Shown one piece after another: positions 1 to 5,360 of a stretch of 5,930 nt of DNA. This stretch comes from Opitutales bacterium (lineage in GTDB: Bacteria > Verrucomicrobiota > Verrucomicrobiia > Opitutales > UBA9783), in the NCBI GenBank assembly GCA_017479315.1, contig JAFVCI010000035.1, forward strand, positions 1 through 5,930, written 5' to 3'. The translations under genes and the position numbers were made by a program. The notes below the pieces were generated by a model. The model was not told the DNA's origin. It did not search any database and worked only from the letters and a program-made list of their open reading frames with translations. The stretch's first letter is position 1. The number at the start of each line of letters is the position of its first letter.

Positions 1-1
1 G

Positions 2-943
2 GGCGCGCATAAAATCAATCACTGCCTCGGTGAGGCGTTGCTGGCGAAGCGGATGGGCAAGAAGAAAATCATCGCCGAAACGGGTGCCGGACAACACGGC
101 GTCGCACTTGCCACCGCGGCGGCTTTAACGGGGCTTGAGTGTGATATTTACATGGGTGCGATTGATGTCGACAAAGAAAAACCGAACGTCGATCGCATGC
201 AACTTTTGGGGGCGAAGGTGATTTCGGTTGCGGGCGGTACGCGAACCCTGAAGGATGCCGTTGATGCCGCGTTTGAGGTTTATGTCAAAACCTATCCCGA
301 CGTTTTGTACGCCATCGGTTCCGTGGTCGGACCGCATCCGTTTCCGATGATGGTCGAGCACTTCCAGTCGATTGTCGGGAAGGAAGCGCGCGTGCAGTTT
401 AAGGAATTAACAGGGAACTTGCCCGAATGCGTGGTTGCCTGTGTCGGCGGAGGTTCCAACTCTTTGGGAATTTTTAACGGTTTTCTGCACGATCCGTCGG
501 TGAAGTTGTTTGGTGTCGAACCGCTCGGGAAAGGTACGGCACTCGGTTCGCATGCCGCCAGTATCACGTACGGTAAAGAGGGAATTTTGCACGGTTTTAA
601 AAATCTTGTCTTGCAGGATGAACAGGGGAATGTTGCCGATGCCTATTCGATTGCCAGCGGATTGGATTATCCCGGCGTCGGTCCCAAACATTGTTATCTG
701 AAGACCGTAGGGCGCGTTTGTTACGATACTGTTTCGGACGATGAAGCTCTGGATGCCTTTTATGAACTTTCGCGAACGGAGGGCATTATTCCCGCGTTGG
801 AAAGTGCGCATGCGGTTGCTTATGCCGTACGTTTGGCGAAAGAGAAAAAGTATCGCAACATTCTGGTTAATCTCTCGGGACGCGGCGATAAGGATGTCGA
901 ATATGTGCTGGGATTAAAGGGGAACGTTTCGGAATCGAAATAA
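2..943 (+). CDS. trpB: Tryptophan synthase beta chain, 5'-truncated by window edge
   Basis: This cytoplasmic PLP enzyme joins indole and L-serine to make L-tryptophan, normally as an alpha2-beta2 complex with TrpA. The frame is open from base 2, so the true start lies upstream; the first ATG or TTG inside the window is not the start. It begins in GAHKIN, whose lysine (codon at 11-13) is the PLP Schiff-base lysine of the family. Next come AETGAGQHG with the catalytic glutamate (codon 77-79), GPHPFP, the PLP-phosphate loop [28 protein letters not shown] and the C-terminal NLSGRGDKD. About 313 residues are present of a usual ~400. Every motif in the visible part is intact, so the gene looks functional. 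No trpA follows directly; a terminator-like hairpin does. Its last codons overlap a second trpB-like 3' end (see next entry). Identification is very secure. Confidence 0.97.
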   Translation, partial: GAHKINHCLGEALLAKRMGKKKIIAETGAGQHGVALATAAALTGLECDIYMGAIDVDKEKPNVDRMQLLGAKVISVAGGTRTLKDAVDAAFEVYVKTYPDVLYAIGSVVGPHPFPMMVEHFQSIVGKEARVQFKELTGNLPECVVACVGGGSNSLGIFNGFLHDPSVKLFGVEPLGKGTALGSHAASITYGKEGILHGFKNLVLQDEQGNVADAYSIASGLDYPGVGPKHCYLKTVGRVCYDTVSDDEALDAFYELSRTEGIIPALESAHAVAYAVRLAKEKKYRNILVNLSGRGDKDVEYVLGLKGNVSESK

Positions 944-1004
944 GGATATCGAGTACGTATTGGGGTTAAAGAAACAGCATGGCTTCGAGGCAAAAATACG
1001 GTAA
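939..1004 (+). pseudogene. Remnant of a second trpB 3' end
   Basis: Directly at the stop codon of trpB, in the +1 frame relative to it, 21 codons ending in TAA read [11 protein letters not shown] followed by KQHGFEAKIR. This repeats the end of the preceding gene, which reads [11 protein letters not shown] and then a different tail, GNVSESK. The two 33-base stretches (887-919 and 939-971) match at 26 positions. Five of the seven differences are synonymous, one is a V/I exchange and one lies at the junction codon. That pattern means both copies diverged while being translated. The remnant has no start codon or upstream part and cannot encode an enzyme. The likely reading is the leftover end of a resident or paralogous trpB after gene replacement, or a collapsed tandem duplication. 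The homology is read directly from the sequence; the history is inference. Confidence 0.8.
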
Positions 1005-1006
1005 AT

Positions 1007-1047
1007 AAAAGTGGCGTTTGGTCGCTCTTTTACTTTTCCTTTTTTTG
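1007..1047 (+). terminator. Probable intrinsic terminator after trpB
   Basis: An imperfect stem pairs AAAAG (1007-1011) and GGCG (1013-1016) with CGCT (1023-1026) and CTTTT (1027-1031). It has one bulged T at 1012 and a six-base loop, and is followed by a T-rich run, ACTTTTCCTTTTTTTG. It starts three bases after the stop of the trpB remnant, the right place to end trpB transcription. The stem is short in G-C pairs, so strength is uncertain. Confidence 0.5.
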
Positions 1048-1376
1048 TTCGTCGCCGTTTAATGTGCCTTCAATGGGCTTCTAGTATCCTTCGGGCAATG
1101 TGCTCCGTTGCTTCAGATCCTTGGGATTTACAGGTCGGCAATGTGGTTTTAAGAAAGTAGCCTCTGTGCGAGGAGCGGTGTCGTATACCAAGGCGGTTTT
1201 TATTCCTTAGCATAGCAAATTGAAAAAATTGAGGTCGCAAAGCATTTTTTCAATCTAATAATGATTGTGTATCGCCCGAAATTCTAACTGGGTGCGGTTT
1301 CATGCCGGGCTTCGTTAATTTTTTTACCAAGCGTATTTCTAAGCCAAACAACAAACCGTATTCCCGTGTTTTAAAC
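1048..1376. other. Intergenic stretch without a confident gene
   Basis: This stretch of about 330 bases lies between the trpB terminator and the tRNA-Ser promoter. It holds a 9-base direct repeat GGCAATGTG at 1094-1102 and 1137-1145, and a perfect 11-bp inverted repeat at 1219-1254. A weak hairpin pairs GCCCG (1274-1278) with CGGGC (1306-1310) and is followed by a T run at 1319-1325. On the minus strand, 1070-1213 is open from an ATG for 47 codons (starts MLRNKNRLGIRH, ends ARRILEAH). An overlapping frame (TTG at 1191 to TAG at 1081) reads 36 residues ending KQRSTLPEGY. I recognise no family in either. It may be a decayed gene, a dispersed repeat or a structured RNA. Confidence 0.5.
1219..1254. 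repeat. Perfect 11-bp inverted repeat, AT-rich
   Basis: ATTGAAAAAAT (1219-1229) and ATTTTTTCAAT (1244-1254) are exact reverse complements with a 14-base spacer. The stem has only one G-C pair per arm, so it is a poor terminator. It could be a protein-binding site or a weak hairpin. On the minus strand it ends five bases before the ATG of the unexplained 47-codon frame at 1070-1213. Confidence 0.6.
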
Positions 1377-1406
1377 TTGAAAAGCGCATCTGTTTTTTTG
1401 CATATT
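1377..1406 (+). promoter_or_regulatory. Candidate sigma-70-type promoter for tRNA-Ser
   Basis: TTGAAA (1377-1382, 5 of 6 matches to TTGACA) is followed after 18 bases by CATATT (1401-1406, 4 of 6 matches to TATAAT). The -10 ends ten bases before the first tRNA nucleotide, a typical distance for a tRNA with a very short leader. The spacer is one base longer than ideal. This is sequence matching only. Confidence 0.4.
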
Positions 1407-1416
1407 GAAGATGCTT

Positions 1417-1506
<90 letters not shown>

Positions 1507-1547
1507 GAAGCGAGGAATTTTATTTTTTGAAATAGTTTTGGACGTTC

Positions 1548-1713
1548 GCGGATAATTTGCGGCTTTTATAACTTTTGATAATCCTAGATTGAAAACTTAT
1601 CCGCAGCATCCGATTTATTCAGCAGTTTTTCCAAGAATAACGGATTGATCTTTAAACAACCTTCCGACTCAAAAACCGGAAAACTTTGGAAAAACAAACC
1701 ATTTAGCGGATAA
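1548..1713. repeat. Three TTATCCGC 8-mers and a 10-bp inverted repeat between the tRNAs
   Basis: The 8-mer TTATCCGC occurs on + at 1597-1604 and on - at 1555-1548 and 1713-1706. A 10-bp inverted repeat, GTTTTTCCAA (1625-1634) and TTGGAAAAAC (1686-1695), lies inside the outer pair. The order TTATCCGC ... GTTTTTCCAA is therefore repeated on opposite strands, with gaps of 20 and 10 bases. The stretch 1507-1746 shows no gene. The repeats may form a long imperfect hairpin or a pair of binding sites between the convergent tRNA genes. The 8-mer differs from the DnaA box TTATCCACA at one base within its length, but nothing else suggests an origin. Confidence 0.6.
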
Positions 1714-1746
1714 ACAGCAAACAAAAACCGCCTTCTGCTCACCCCC

Positions 1747-1823
1747 TGGTCGGGATGGCCGGATTCGAACCGGCGACACCTAAGTCCCGAACCTAGTGCT
1801 CTGCTAGGCTGAGCTACATCCCG
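1747..1823 (-). tRNA. tRNA-Pro, anticodon CGG (reads CCG)
   Basis: A complete cloverleaf lies on the minus strand. The acceptor stem pairs CGGGATG (1823-1817) with CATCCCG (1757-1751), with discriminator A and an encoded CCA (1749-1747). The D arm is GCTC...GAGC. The anticodon stem CTAGG/CTTAG, with one G-T pair, holds loop TTCGGGA with anticodon CGG at 1789-1787. The T arm is GCCGG-TTCGAAT-CCGGC. The first base C1 is typical of bacterial proline tRNA. It begins 28 bases after the ruvC stop on the same strand. I see no convincing promoter in that gap, so it may be cotranscribed with ruvC. Confidence 0.96.
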
Positions 1824-1851
1824 ATGGCTCTATTGAGATAAGAAATGCCTT

Positions 1852-2424
1852 TTACTTCAAGCTTTTTAACGAAAAAATGTAACACAGCGCGGCGGCGGCG
1901 GCATCGGATTCGTCGGGCGGAAGGGCTTTGGTCAAACGCAACAGCTGTGCCGCCATACGGGAAACCTGTATTTTGGTTGCCTGTCCGAGACCCGTGACGG
2001 CCTTTTTGATGCGCAACGGTGCGAATTCCGAAACCGGCAAACTTTGCAATGCGACTGCCGCCAGACAGGCACCGCGCGCGGATCCCAGAATGTGCGCCGT
2101 GCGAAAATTTTGAACGTACACGGTTTGTTCAACGGCGACCGCGCGAATTTCGTGTTCCTCCAAAAGCCGTCGAGTCGTCGAAAAAATTTCTCCCAAACAT
2201 TCGGTGAAGGAGCGGCGCGCCGTCAGTTTCAGCGTTAGCGATGTTATATAATTGACGGCACGCGCATCGACCGCTTCCAAAACGGCGAACCCGGAGCCGC
2301 GTAAACTCGGATCGATGCCGAGTACCTTGCCGCAAAAATTCGAACCTTGAATCGCAAAGGCTTTTTTTTCGGGACGCGACCGCTTCGTCAGGGCGTTCGT
2401 CCACAGCGCGCGCCGATTGTTCAT
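1852..2424 (-). CDS. ruvC: Crossover junction endodeoxyribonuclease RuvC
   Basis: RuvC is the Holliday-junction resolvase that acts as a dimer with RuvAB in recombinational repair. The start chosen is the ATG at 2424, which overlaps the stop of the upstream gene (TAATG), giving 190 residues. The same frame stays open further upstream, but that part lies inside the LysM gene. The four acidic active-site residues of the family are visible: D38 in VLGIDPSLRGSG, E99 in VAVEQTVY, and D171 and D174 in PPDESDAAAAAL. The middle block LGSARGACLAA and the segment APLRIKKAVTGLGQATKIQV also fit the family. About 33 residues precede the first core strand, rich in R/K and without a clear domain; many RuvC proteins start within a few residues of the aspartate. 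No ruvA or ruvB is in the window. Identity is secure; the exact start is less so. Confidence 0.93.
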   Translation of the reverse strand: MNNRRALWTNALTKRSRPEKKAFAIQGSNFCGKVLGIDPSLRGSGFAVLEAVDARAVNYITSLTLKLTARRSFTECLGEIFSTTRRLLEEHEIRAVAVEQTVYVQNFRTAHILGSARGACLAAVALQSLPVSEFAPLRIKKAVTGLGQATKIQVSRMAAQLLRLTKALPPDESDAAAAALCYIFSLKSLK

Positions 2425-2426
2425 TA
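2422..2426 (-). promoter_or_regulatory. TAATG stop-start overlap, LysM gene to ruvC
   Basis: The TAA of the LysM gene (2426-2424) shares its last A with the ATG of ruvC (2424-2422). No good Shine-Dalgarno sequence is evident just upstream, so ruvC translation is probably coupled to the gene before it. The overlap is seen directly; coupling is inferred. Confidence 0.65.
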
Positions 2427-3149
2427 TTGGGTGGCTTTTAACGCCGGGATGCGCAACTTCATGCCGATTTTTAAACTGTTCGCCGACGGCAGAATGTCGC
2501 GATTTGCCTCGTAAATCAGTTTCCACTTCACCGCCGAACCGTACATTTTCAGGCTGATTTTCGAAAGCGAATCCTCGTACTGTACGACATAAGTGCGTTC
2601 GCGGGACGCTTCCGACGGCGTTGTTGTCGCTACGACGGTGTTCTTTATGGCTTCTTTCGCGGGTGCATACGATAAGCGCGTTTGTGCCAGTTGTGCCTTT
2701 AAACGCGCATTTTCTTCCCGCATCTGCTTCAAAACTTCCGTCAAACGGATATACTCGGGAGTTTCGGCGGTACGATTACCGAGCGGCAACGTGAGTGCGA
2801 ATTCCTTTTTCGCCGTTTCGATGAGCTGCATCGCAATTTTTGAACGCGCACCGTCCGTCGTTTGGGACAGGTAACGTTGAAAATGATAAATCGCGCCGAT
2901 CGGATCGCTTTTAACGGATAGCTGACCGAGTTGAAAATGCGTTTCGGGACAGGAAGCTTTTCTCTTTTCGACGAGACGATTGAGCAATTGAAAGGCTTCA
3001 TCGGTACGATCCGTTCGCAAACATTGCTGTGCTTCCGCGAACAGCGGTTCTTCGATCTCCGAAGGGAGCCGAAGAGGATGATTTCGTCGGAAAAGAAACA
3101 ACAAAAACAAAGCACCAGCTGCAATCCAAAGCCACCGCTGCTTCCGCAT
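2424..3149 (-). CDS. Membrane-anchored LysM-domain protein with TPR-like and coiled-coil regions
   Basis: This 241-residue protein is probably tied to the cell envelope. Residues 6-20 (WLWIAAGALFLLFLF) form one N-terminal membrane segment or uncleaved signal anchor. Residues ~32-125 look helical and repeat-like (LFAEAQQCLRTDRTDEAFQLLNRL, FQLGQLSVKSDPIGAIYHF), compatible with one or two degenerate TPR units. Residues ~138-158 are a short coiled coil (VLKQMREENARLKAQL). A Thr/Ser/Ala-rich linker leads to a C-terminal LysM domain at ~187-235 (TYVVQYEDSLSKISLKMYG ... NSLKIGMKLRIP), which in this family binds peptidoglycan or chitin-like glycans. The ATG has an A-rich leader without a Shine-Dalgarno match. 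It shares a one-base overlap with ruvC and diverges from the radical SAM gene. The domain call is firm; the biological role is not known. Confidence 0.88.
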   Translation of the reverse strand: MRKQRWLWIAAGALFLLFLFRRNHPLRLPSEIEEPLFAEAQQCLRTDRTDEAFQLLNRLVEKRKASCPETHFQLGQLSVKSDPIGAIYHFQRYLSQTTDGARSKIAMQLIETAKKEFALTLPLGNRTAETPEYIRLTEVLKQMREENARLKAQLAQTRLSYAPAKEAIKNTVVATTTPSEASRERTYVVQYEDSLSKISLKMYGSAVKWKLIYEANRDILPSANSLKIGMKLRIPALKATQ

Positions 3150-3313
3150 GTTTTTATTATTGCGCGTACGCCAAATGAAGCAAGAGGAAAGCCGTTTTGC
3201 GACGCATGCGAGACGGTACGGCGGGTATATTCAATCGTCGGGATAAAAAGACAGCCGATAAACGTGACGAATATAAAATTGTATTTTCGGCATTTTTCGA
3301 ATAAATTCGGAGC
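3150..3313. promoter_or_regulatory. Divergent intergenic region between LysM and radical SAM genes
   Basis: These 164 bases should hold the promoters of two divergent genes. An 8-bp palindrome CGCATGCG lies at 3203-3210. A TATAAA at 3272-3277 could be a -10 for the rightward gene, but no matching -35 is found 16-18 bases upstream. The rightward GTG at 3314 has GGAG at 3309-3312, only one base away and closer than usual. No confident promoter can be drawn on either strand. Confidence 0.3.
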
Positions 3314-4111
3314 GTGAGTCGTTTAACGAAAGTACTGTTTCATCTTCGGAATTTCAATAGGTCGCGCATTTCGTATCTGGAGACGCATTTGTGCGATCAC
3401 TGTAATTTAAACTGTAAAAGTTGTACGCACTTTTGTCCGTTGGTGACTGAACCGACGTTTACGGATTTGGAACAATATACAAGGGACATACAAACGCTTT
3501 CAAAGAAATTGGCAATCCGCACCATCCGCCTCATGGGCGGCGAGCCGTTGTTGCACCCGAAGGTAAATGATTTTATACGCGTCACGCGCGAAGCGTACCC
3601 GCATTCGAGAATTTTCGTCGTTACTAACGGTTTGTTACTGCTGAAAATGCCGAATGATTTTTGGGAAACGTTGCGTCAATATCGTATTCGCATTCATTGG
3701 AGCAAATACCCGCCGCTGAAAGATAAGTTTTCGGAAATCGAACAACGCATCAAAGATGCACATATCCCGTATCACGGCGGCGATGCAAATGTTTTCGGCA
3801 CTTTTTCGGCGTTCGGTTCGGACGAAAGCACGGATCTCAAAGAAGCGTTTAAAGCCTGTCACAACGGTTGCACGAATTTATACCGCGGAAAAATCTATAC
3901 CTGCCCGGCGTGTTACGTTTTTCGCGCGAACAACTACTTCCATGCCAATCATGAAGTTCCCGAAGGTTGGGATATTTACAAATACAGCGGTAAAGAATTA
4001 CAAAACTTTCTGAACAAGCCGATTTCGTTTTGTCGTTATTGTCATCACGCGGTGCATCCGAAATCATTTCCCTGGGAAGTGTCTAAGCGGAAGGCGGAGG
4101 AATGGATGTAA
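3314..4111 (+). CDS. Radical SAM protein with a second cysteine cluster, substrate unknown
   Basis: This 265-residue enzyme has the radical SAM signature CxxxCxxC at C30, C34 and C37, within LETHLCDHCNLNCKSC. These cysteines would hold the 4Fe-4S cluster that cleaves S-adenosylmethionine. The GGEP motif that contacts SAM is at 75-78 (RLMGGEPLLHP), and FVVTNGLLL follows at ~101-109. A second set, C182, C186, C197, C200, C240 and C243, sits where SPASM-like proteins bind an auxiliary cluster. The C-terminus FPWEVSKRKAEEWM resembles the natural end of related proteins as I know them, so the protein appears complete. The start is GTG; a TAA at 3302 blocks extension and no ATG is available. Relatives are often near polysaccharide or glycosyltransferase genes, but none is seen here. 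It stands alone, divergent from the LysM gene and convergent with xth. Confidence 0.9.
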   Translation: MSRLTKVLFHLRNFNRSRISYLETHLCDHCNLNCKSCTHFCPLVTEPTFTDLEQYTRDIQTLSKKLAIRTIRLMGGEPLLHPKVNDFIRVTREAYPHSRIFVVTNGLLLLKMPNDFWETLRQYRIRIHWSKYPPLKDKFSEIEQRIKDAHIPYHGGDANVFGTFSAFGSDESTDLKEAFKACHNGCTNLYRGKIYTCPACYVFRANNYFHANHEVPEGWDIYKYSGKELQNFLNKPISFCRYCHHAVHPKSFPWEVSKRKAEEWM

Positions 4112-4142
4112 AGGATGAACAACAAGTATTCGCCGTTAAATT

Positions 4143-4165
4143 CAAGCCTGTCGCTTGCGATTTTT
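4143..4165 (+). terminator. Weak candidate terminator after the radical SAM gene
   Basis: CAAGC (4143-4147) and GCTTG (4153-4157) form a 5-bp stem with a five-base loop, followed by CGATTTTT. It lies 31 bases after the radical SAM stop, between convergent genes. The stem is short, so this is tentative. Confidence 0.3.
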
Positions 4166-4194
4166 GGTGTACAAGTGAAAGTTTTTATAAGTAT

Positions 4195-4971
4195 TTAAAA
4201 ACAATCCGCTTCTATCTCAACTTCCACGGGTGCATGGTCGGAGCCGAGTGTATCGGATAAAATTTTACAGCCTTTAATCGACGGCAGCAGTTCTTCTGAA
4301 GCGAGAAAGTAATCAATCCGCCACCCGATATTGCGTTCCCGCGCCCGCATGCGATACGACCACCAGGTGTAACAATGCGGCGTTTTCGGGTAAAAATATC
4401 GGAATACATCGACAAGTCCCGCATCGAGATGTTCCGTGAACGATTGCCGCTCTTCGTCGGTAAATCCGGCACTGAGATGATTGGCATCGGGATAGGATAA
4501 ATCGATCGGCTGATGCGCGACATTCAAATCGCCGCACCAAAGTATGGGCTTGGTCGTTTGCAGTTTTTTAACCAGCGAGCGAACGGTCGCATCCCATACT
4601 TTTATGCGATAAGGAAGCCGCTGCAGGTCGCCTTGTGAATTCGGGACGTAAGTATTGACCAAAAAAAATTTCTTAAACTCCGCCACGAGGATACGCCCTT
4701 CCGGATGTTCCGCATCCGCATCGAGACAGCGCACCGACAGCGGTTCGATATCGGAAAAAATCGCCGTCCCGGCATACCCTTTTTTAGCGGTACTGTGGTT
4801 GAAATACGTGTATTTAAAACCTTCGATTTTCGGGCAGGTTTCGGCATCGACGCGCGTTTCCTGCAGACAAAGAATGTTCGGTTTTTGTTGTGCCGCGAAT
4901 GTGTAAAAGTTCTTCCGTAAAATCGAACGCAGACCGTTCACATTCCACGTCACAATTTTGACGGGTTCCAT
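4195..4971 (-). CDS. xth: Exodeoxyribonuclease III (AP endonuclease, ExoA/XthA family)
   Basis: This 258-residue enzyme cuts DNA 5' to abasic sites and removes 3' blocking groups in base-excision repair. It has the full endonuclease/exonuclease/phosphatase fold signature: N10 in TWNVNGLRS, E38 in LCLQETR, GYAGTAIFS at 65-73, NTYVPNSQG at 106-114, D148 and N150 in WCGDLNVAH, ERNIGWRIDYF with D220, and GSDHAPVEVE with D245 and H246. These match the metal-binding and catalytic residues of the family, and the length is normal (250-270). The start chosen is the ATG at 4971, which overlaps the upstream stop as TGATG and lies just before the first strand. An earlier ATG in the same frame at 5031 would add 20 residues from inside the upstream gene and is unlikely. 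It is the last gene of the minus-strand cluster. Confidence 0.96.
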   Translation of the reverse strand: MEPVKIVTWNVNGLRSILRKNFYTFAAQQKPNILCLQETRVDAETCPKIEGFKYTYFNHSTAKKGYAGTAIFSDIEPLSVRCLDADAEHPEGRILVAEFKKFFLVNTYVPNSQGDLQRLPYRIKVWDATVRSLVKKLQTTKPILWCGDLNVAHQPIDLSYPDANHLSAGFTDEERQSFTEHLDAGLVDVFRYFYPKTPHCYTWWSYRMRARERNIGWRIDYFLASEELLPSIKGCKILSDTLGSDHAPVEVEIEADCF

Positions 4972-4973
4972 CA
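4969..4973 (-). promoter_or_regulatory. TGATG stop-start overlap before xth
   Basis: The TGA of the 83-aa lipoprotein gene (4973-4971) shares its A with the ATG of xth (4971-4969). The bases before it (CAGCTATTG) contain no Shine-Dalgarno match, so xth translation probably depends on termination-reinitiation. Confidence 0.65.
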
Positions 4974-5222
4974 ATAGCTGATGCCGGGCGCGAGCGGCAT
5001 CTCCGTTTCCCAATCGGCGGGACGCCCCCACGGCAATTCCGAATCGTCCAGTTCGCGGGTGTGCGATTTTTTTTTGTCCTTCGTATGATCAATTTTTTCC
5101 GCTTCCGCGAGTTGCATCGCCGACCGACGGTCGACCTTTGAAGAGGTCGTTTGCCCGCAACCGCCGCCGATAAGCAGGAAGACGAGAAAAAAACGCCGTA
5201 AAAATTTACCCATGAAAACCAT
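4971..5222 (-). CDS. Small probable lipoprotein, 83 aa, unknown function
   Basis: I do not recognise the family. The start chosen is the ATG at 5222, inside a TGATG overlap with the preceding small gene; ATG at 5213 is an alternative giving MGKFLRR. Residues ~5-21 form a signal peptide: basic K6, R9 and R10, then FFLVFLLIGGG, then C22. The lipobox IGGGC is not canonical, because -3 is Gly where Leu is usual, so lipidation is likely but not certain. The mature part is charged and without secondary hydrophobic segments (EAEKIDHTKDKKKSHTRELD). It ends in a Trp/Pro-rich tail, ELPWGRPADWETEMPLAPG, that looks conserved in style. It would be exported and membrane-tethered by the lipid if lipidated. 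It is followed directly by xth. Confidence 0.72.
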   Translation of the reverse strand: MVFMGKFLRRFFLVFLLIGGGCGQTTSSKVDRRSAMQLAEAEKIDHTKDKKKSHTRELDDSELPWGRPADWETEMPLAPGISY

Positions 5223-5224
5223 CA
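5220..5224 (-). promoter_or_regulatory. TGATG stop-start overlap between the two lipoprotein genes
   Basis: The TGA of the 43-aa gene (5224-5222) shares its A with the ATG of the 83-aa gene (5222-5220). It is the same arrangement as at the xth start, which supports translation of the tiny upstream frame. Confidence 0.6.
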
Positions 5225-5353
5225 CAAATTTACGCCCGCCTGAACCGTCACATACGGTCGTTCACCCGAACAACGGCGTGTACCTGTCGGAGAATCGCAA
5301 CCGCTTAACGAAAGTAACGTAAAAAGCGCAAATGTACGTGCCGCGGTGCTCAT
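5222..5353 (-). CDS. Very small lipoprotein, 43 aa, unknown function
   Basis: This frame starts with ATG at 5353, seven bases after the pgi stop, and ends with TGA at 5224-5222, overlapping the next start. It encodes 43 residues. MSTAARTFALFTLLSLSGC is a short signal peptide with a canonical lipobox, LSGC, so C19 should be the lipidated first residue of the mature protein. The mature part would have only 25 residues (begins CDSPTGTRRCSGERPY, ends VQAGVNL), with a second cysteine at C28. Asp follows the lipidated Cys; in the E. coli Lol system Asp at +2 favours inner-membrane retention, though that rule may not hold here. No strong Shine-Dalgarno is seen. Support comes from the lipobox, the tight fit between pgi and the next gene, and the TGATG overlap. 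Function is unknown. Confidence 0.65.
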   Translation of the reverse strand: MSTAARTFALFTLLSLSGCDSPTGTRRCSGERPYVTVQAGVNL

Positions 5354-5360
5354 TCAACGG

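Noticed and set aside
407..811. 134-codon minus-strand frame inside trpB
   Set aside because: Antisense to a fully conserved trpB coding region; shadow frame.
1274..1325. Terminator upstream of tRNA-Ser (GCCCG/CGGGC plus T run)
   Set aside because: The loop is about 27 bases with bulges, and the T run starts nine bases after the stem; too weak to list as a terminator.
1548..1713. Replication origin based on DnaA-box-like 8-mers
   Set aside because: All three copies deviate from TTATCCACA at the same base, and no dnaA, dnaN or other origin marker is present.
1852..2526. Longer RuvC starting at 2526
   Set aside because: The extra 34 residues overlap the LysM domain coding sequence and show no RuvC similarity.
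3157..3207. 16-codon minus-strand leader-like frame (MRRKTAFLLLHLAYAQ) before the LysM gene
   Set aside because: It is hydrophobic and ends just before the LysM start, but has no ribosome site, attenuator or codon pattern to support a leader peptide.
2931..3317. 128-codon + strand open frame reaching the radical SAM start
   Set aside because: It is antisense to the N-terminal half of the LysM gene, whose domains are clear; its composition looks like a shadow frame.
4195..5031. Earlier ATG for xth at 5031
   Set aside because: The added 20 residues lie within the lipoprotein gene and precede the conserved first strand; the overlapping ATG at 4971 is the better start.
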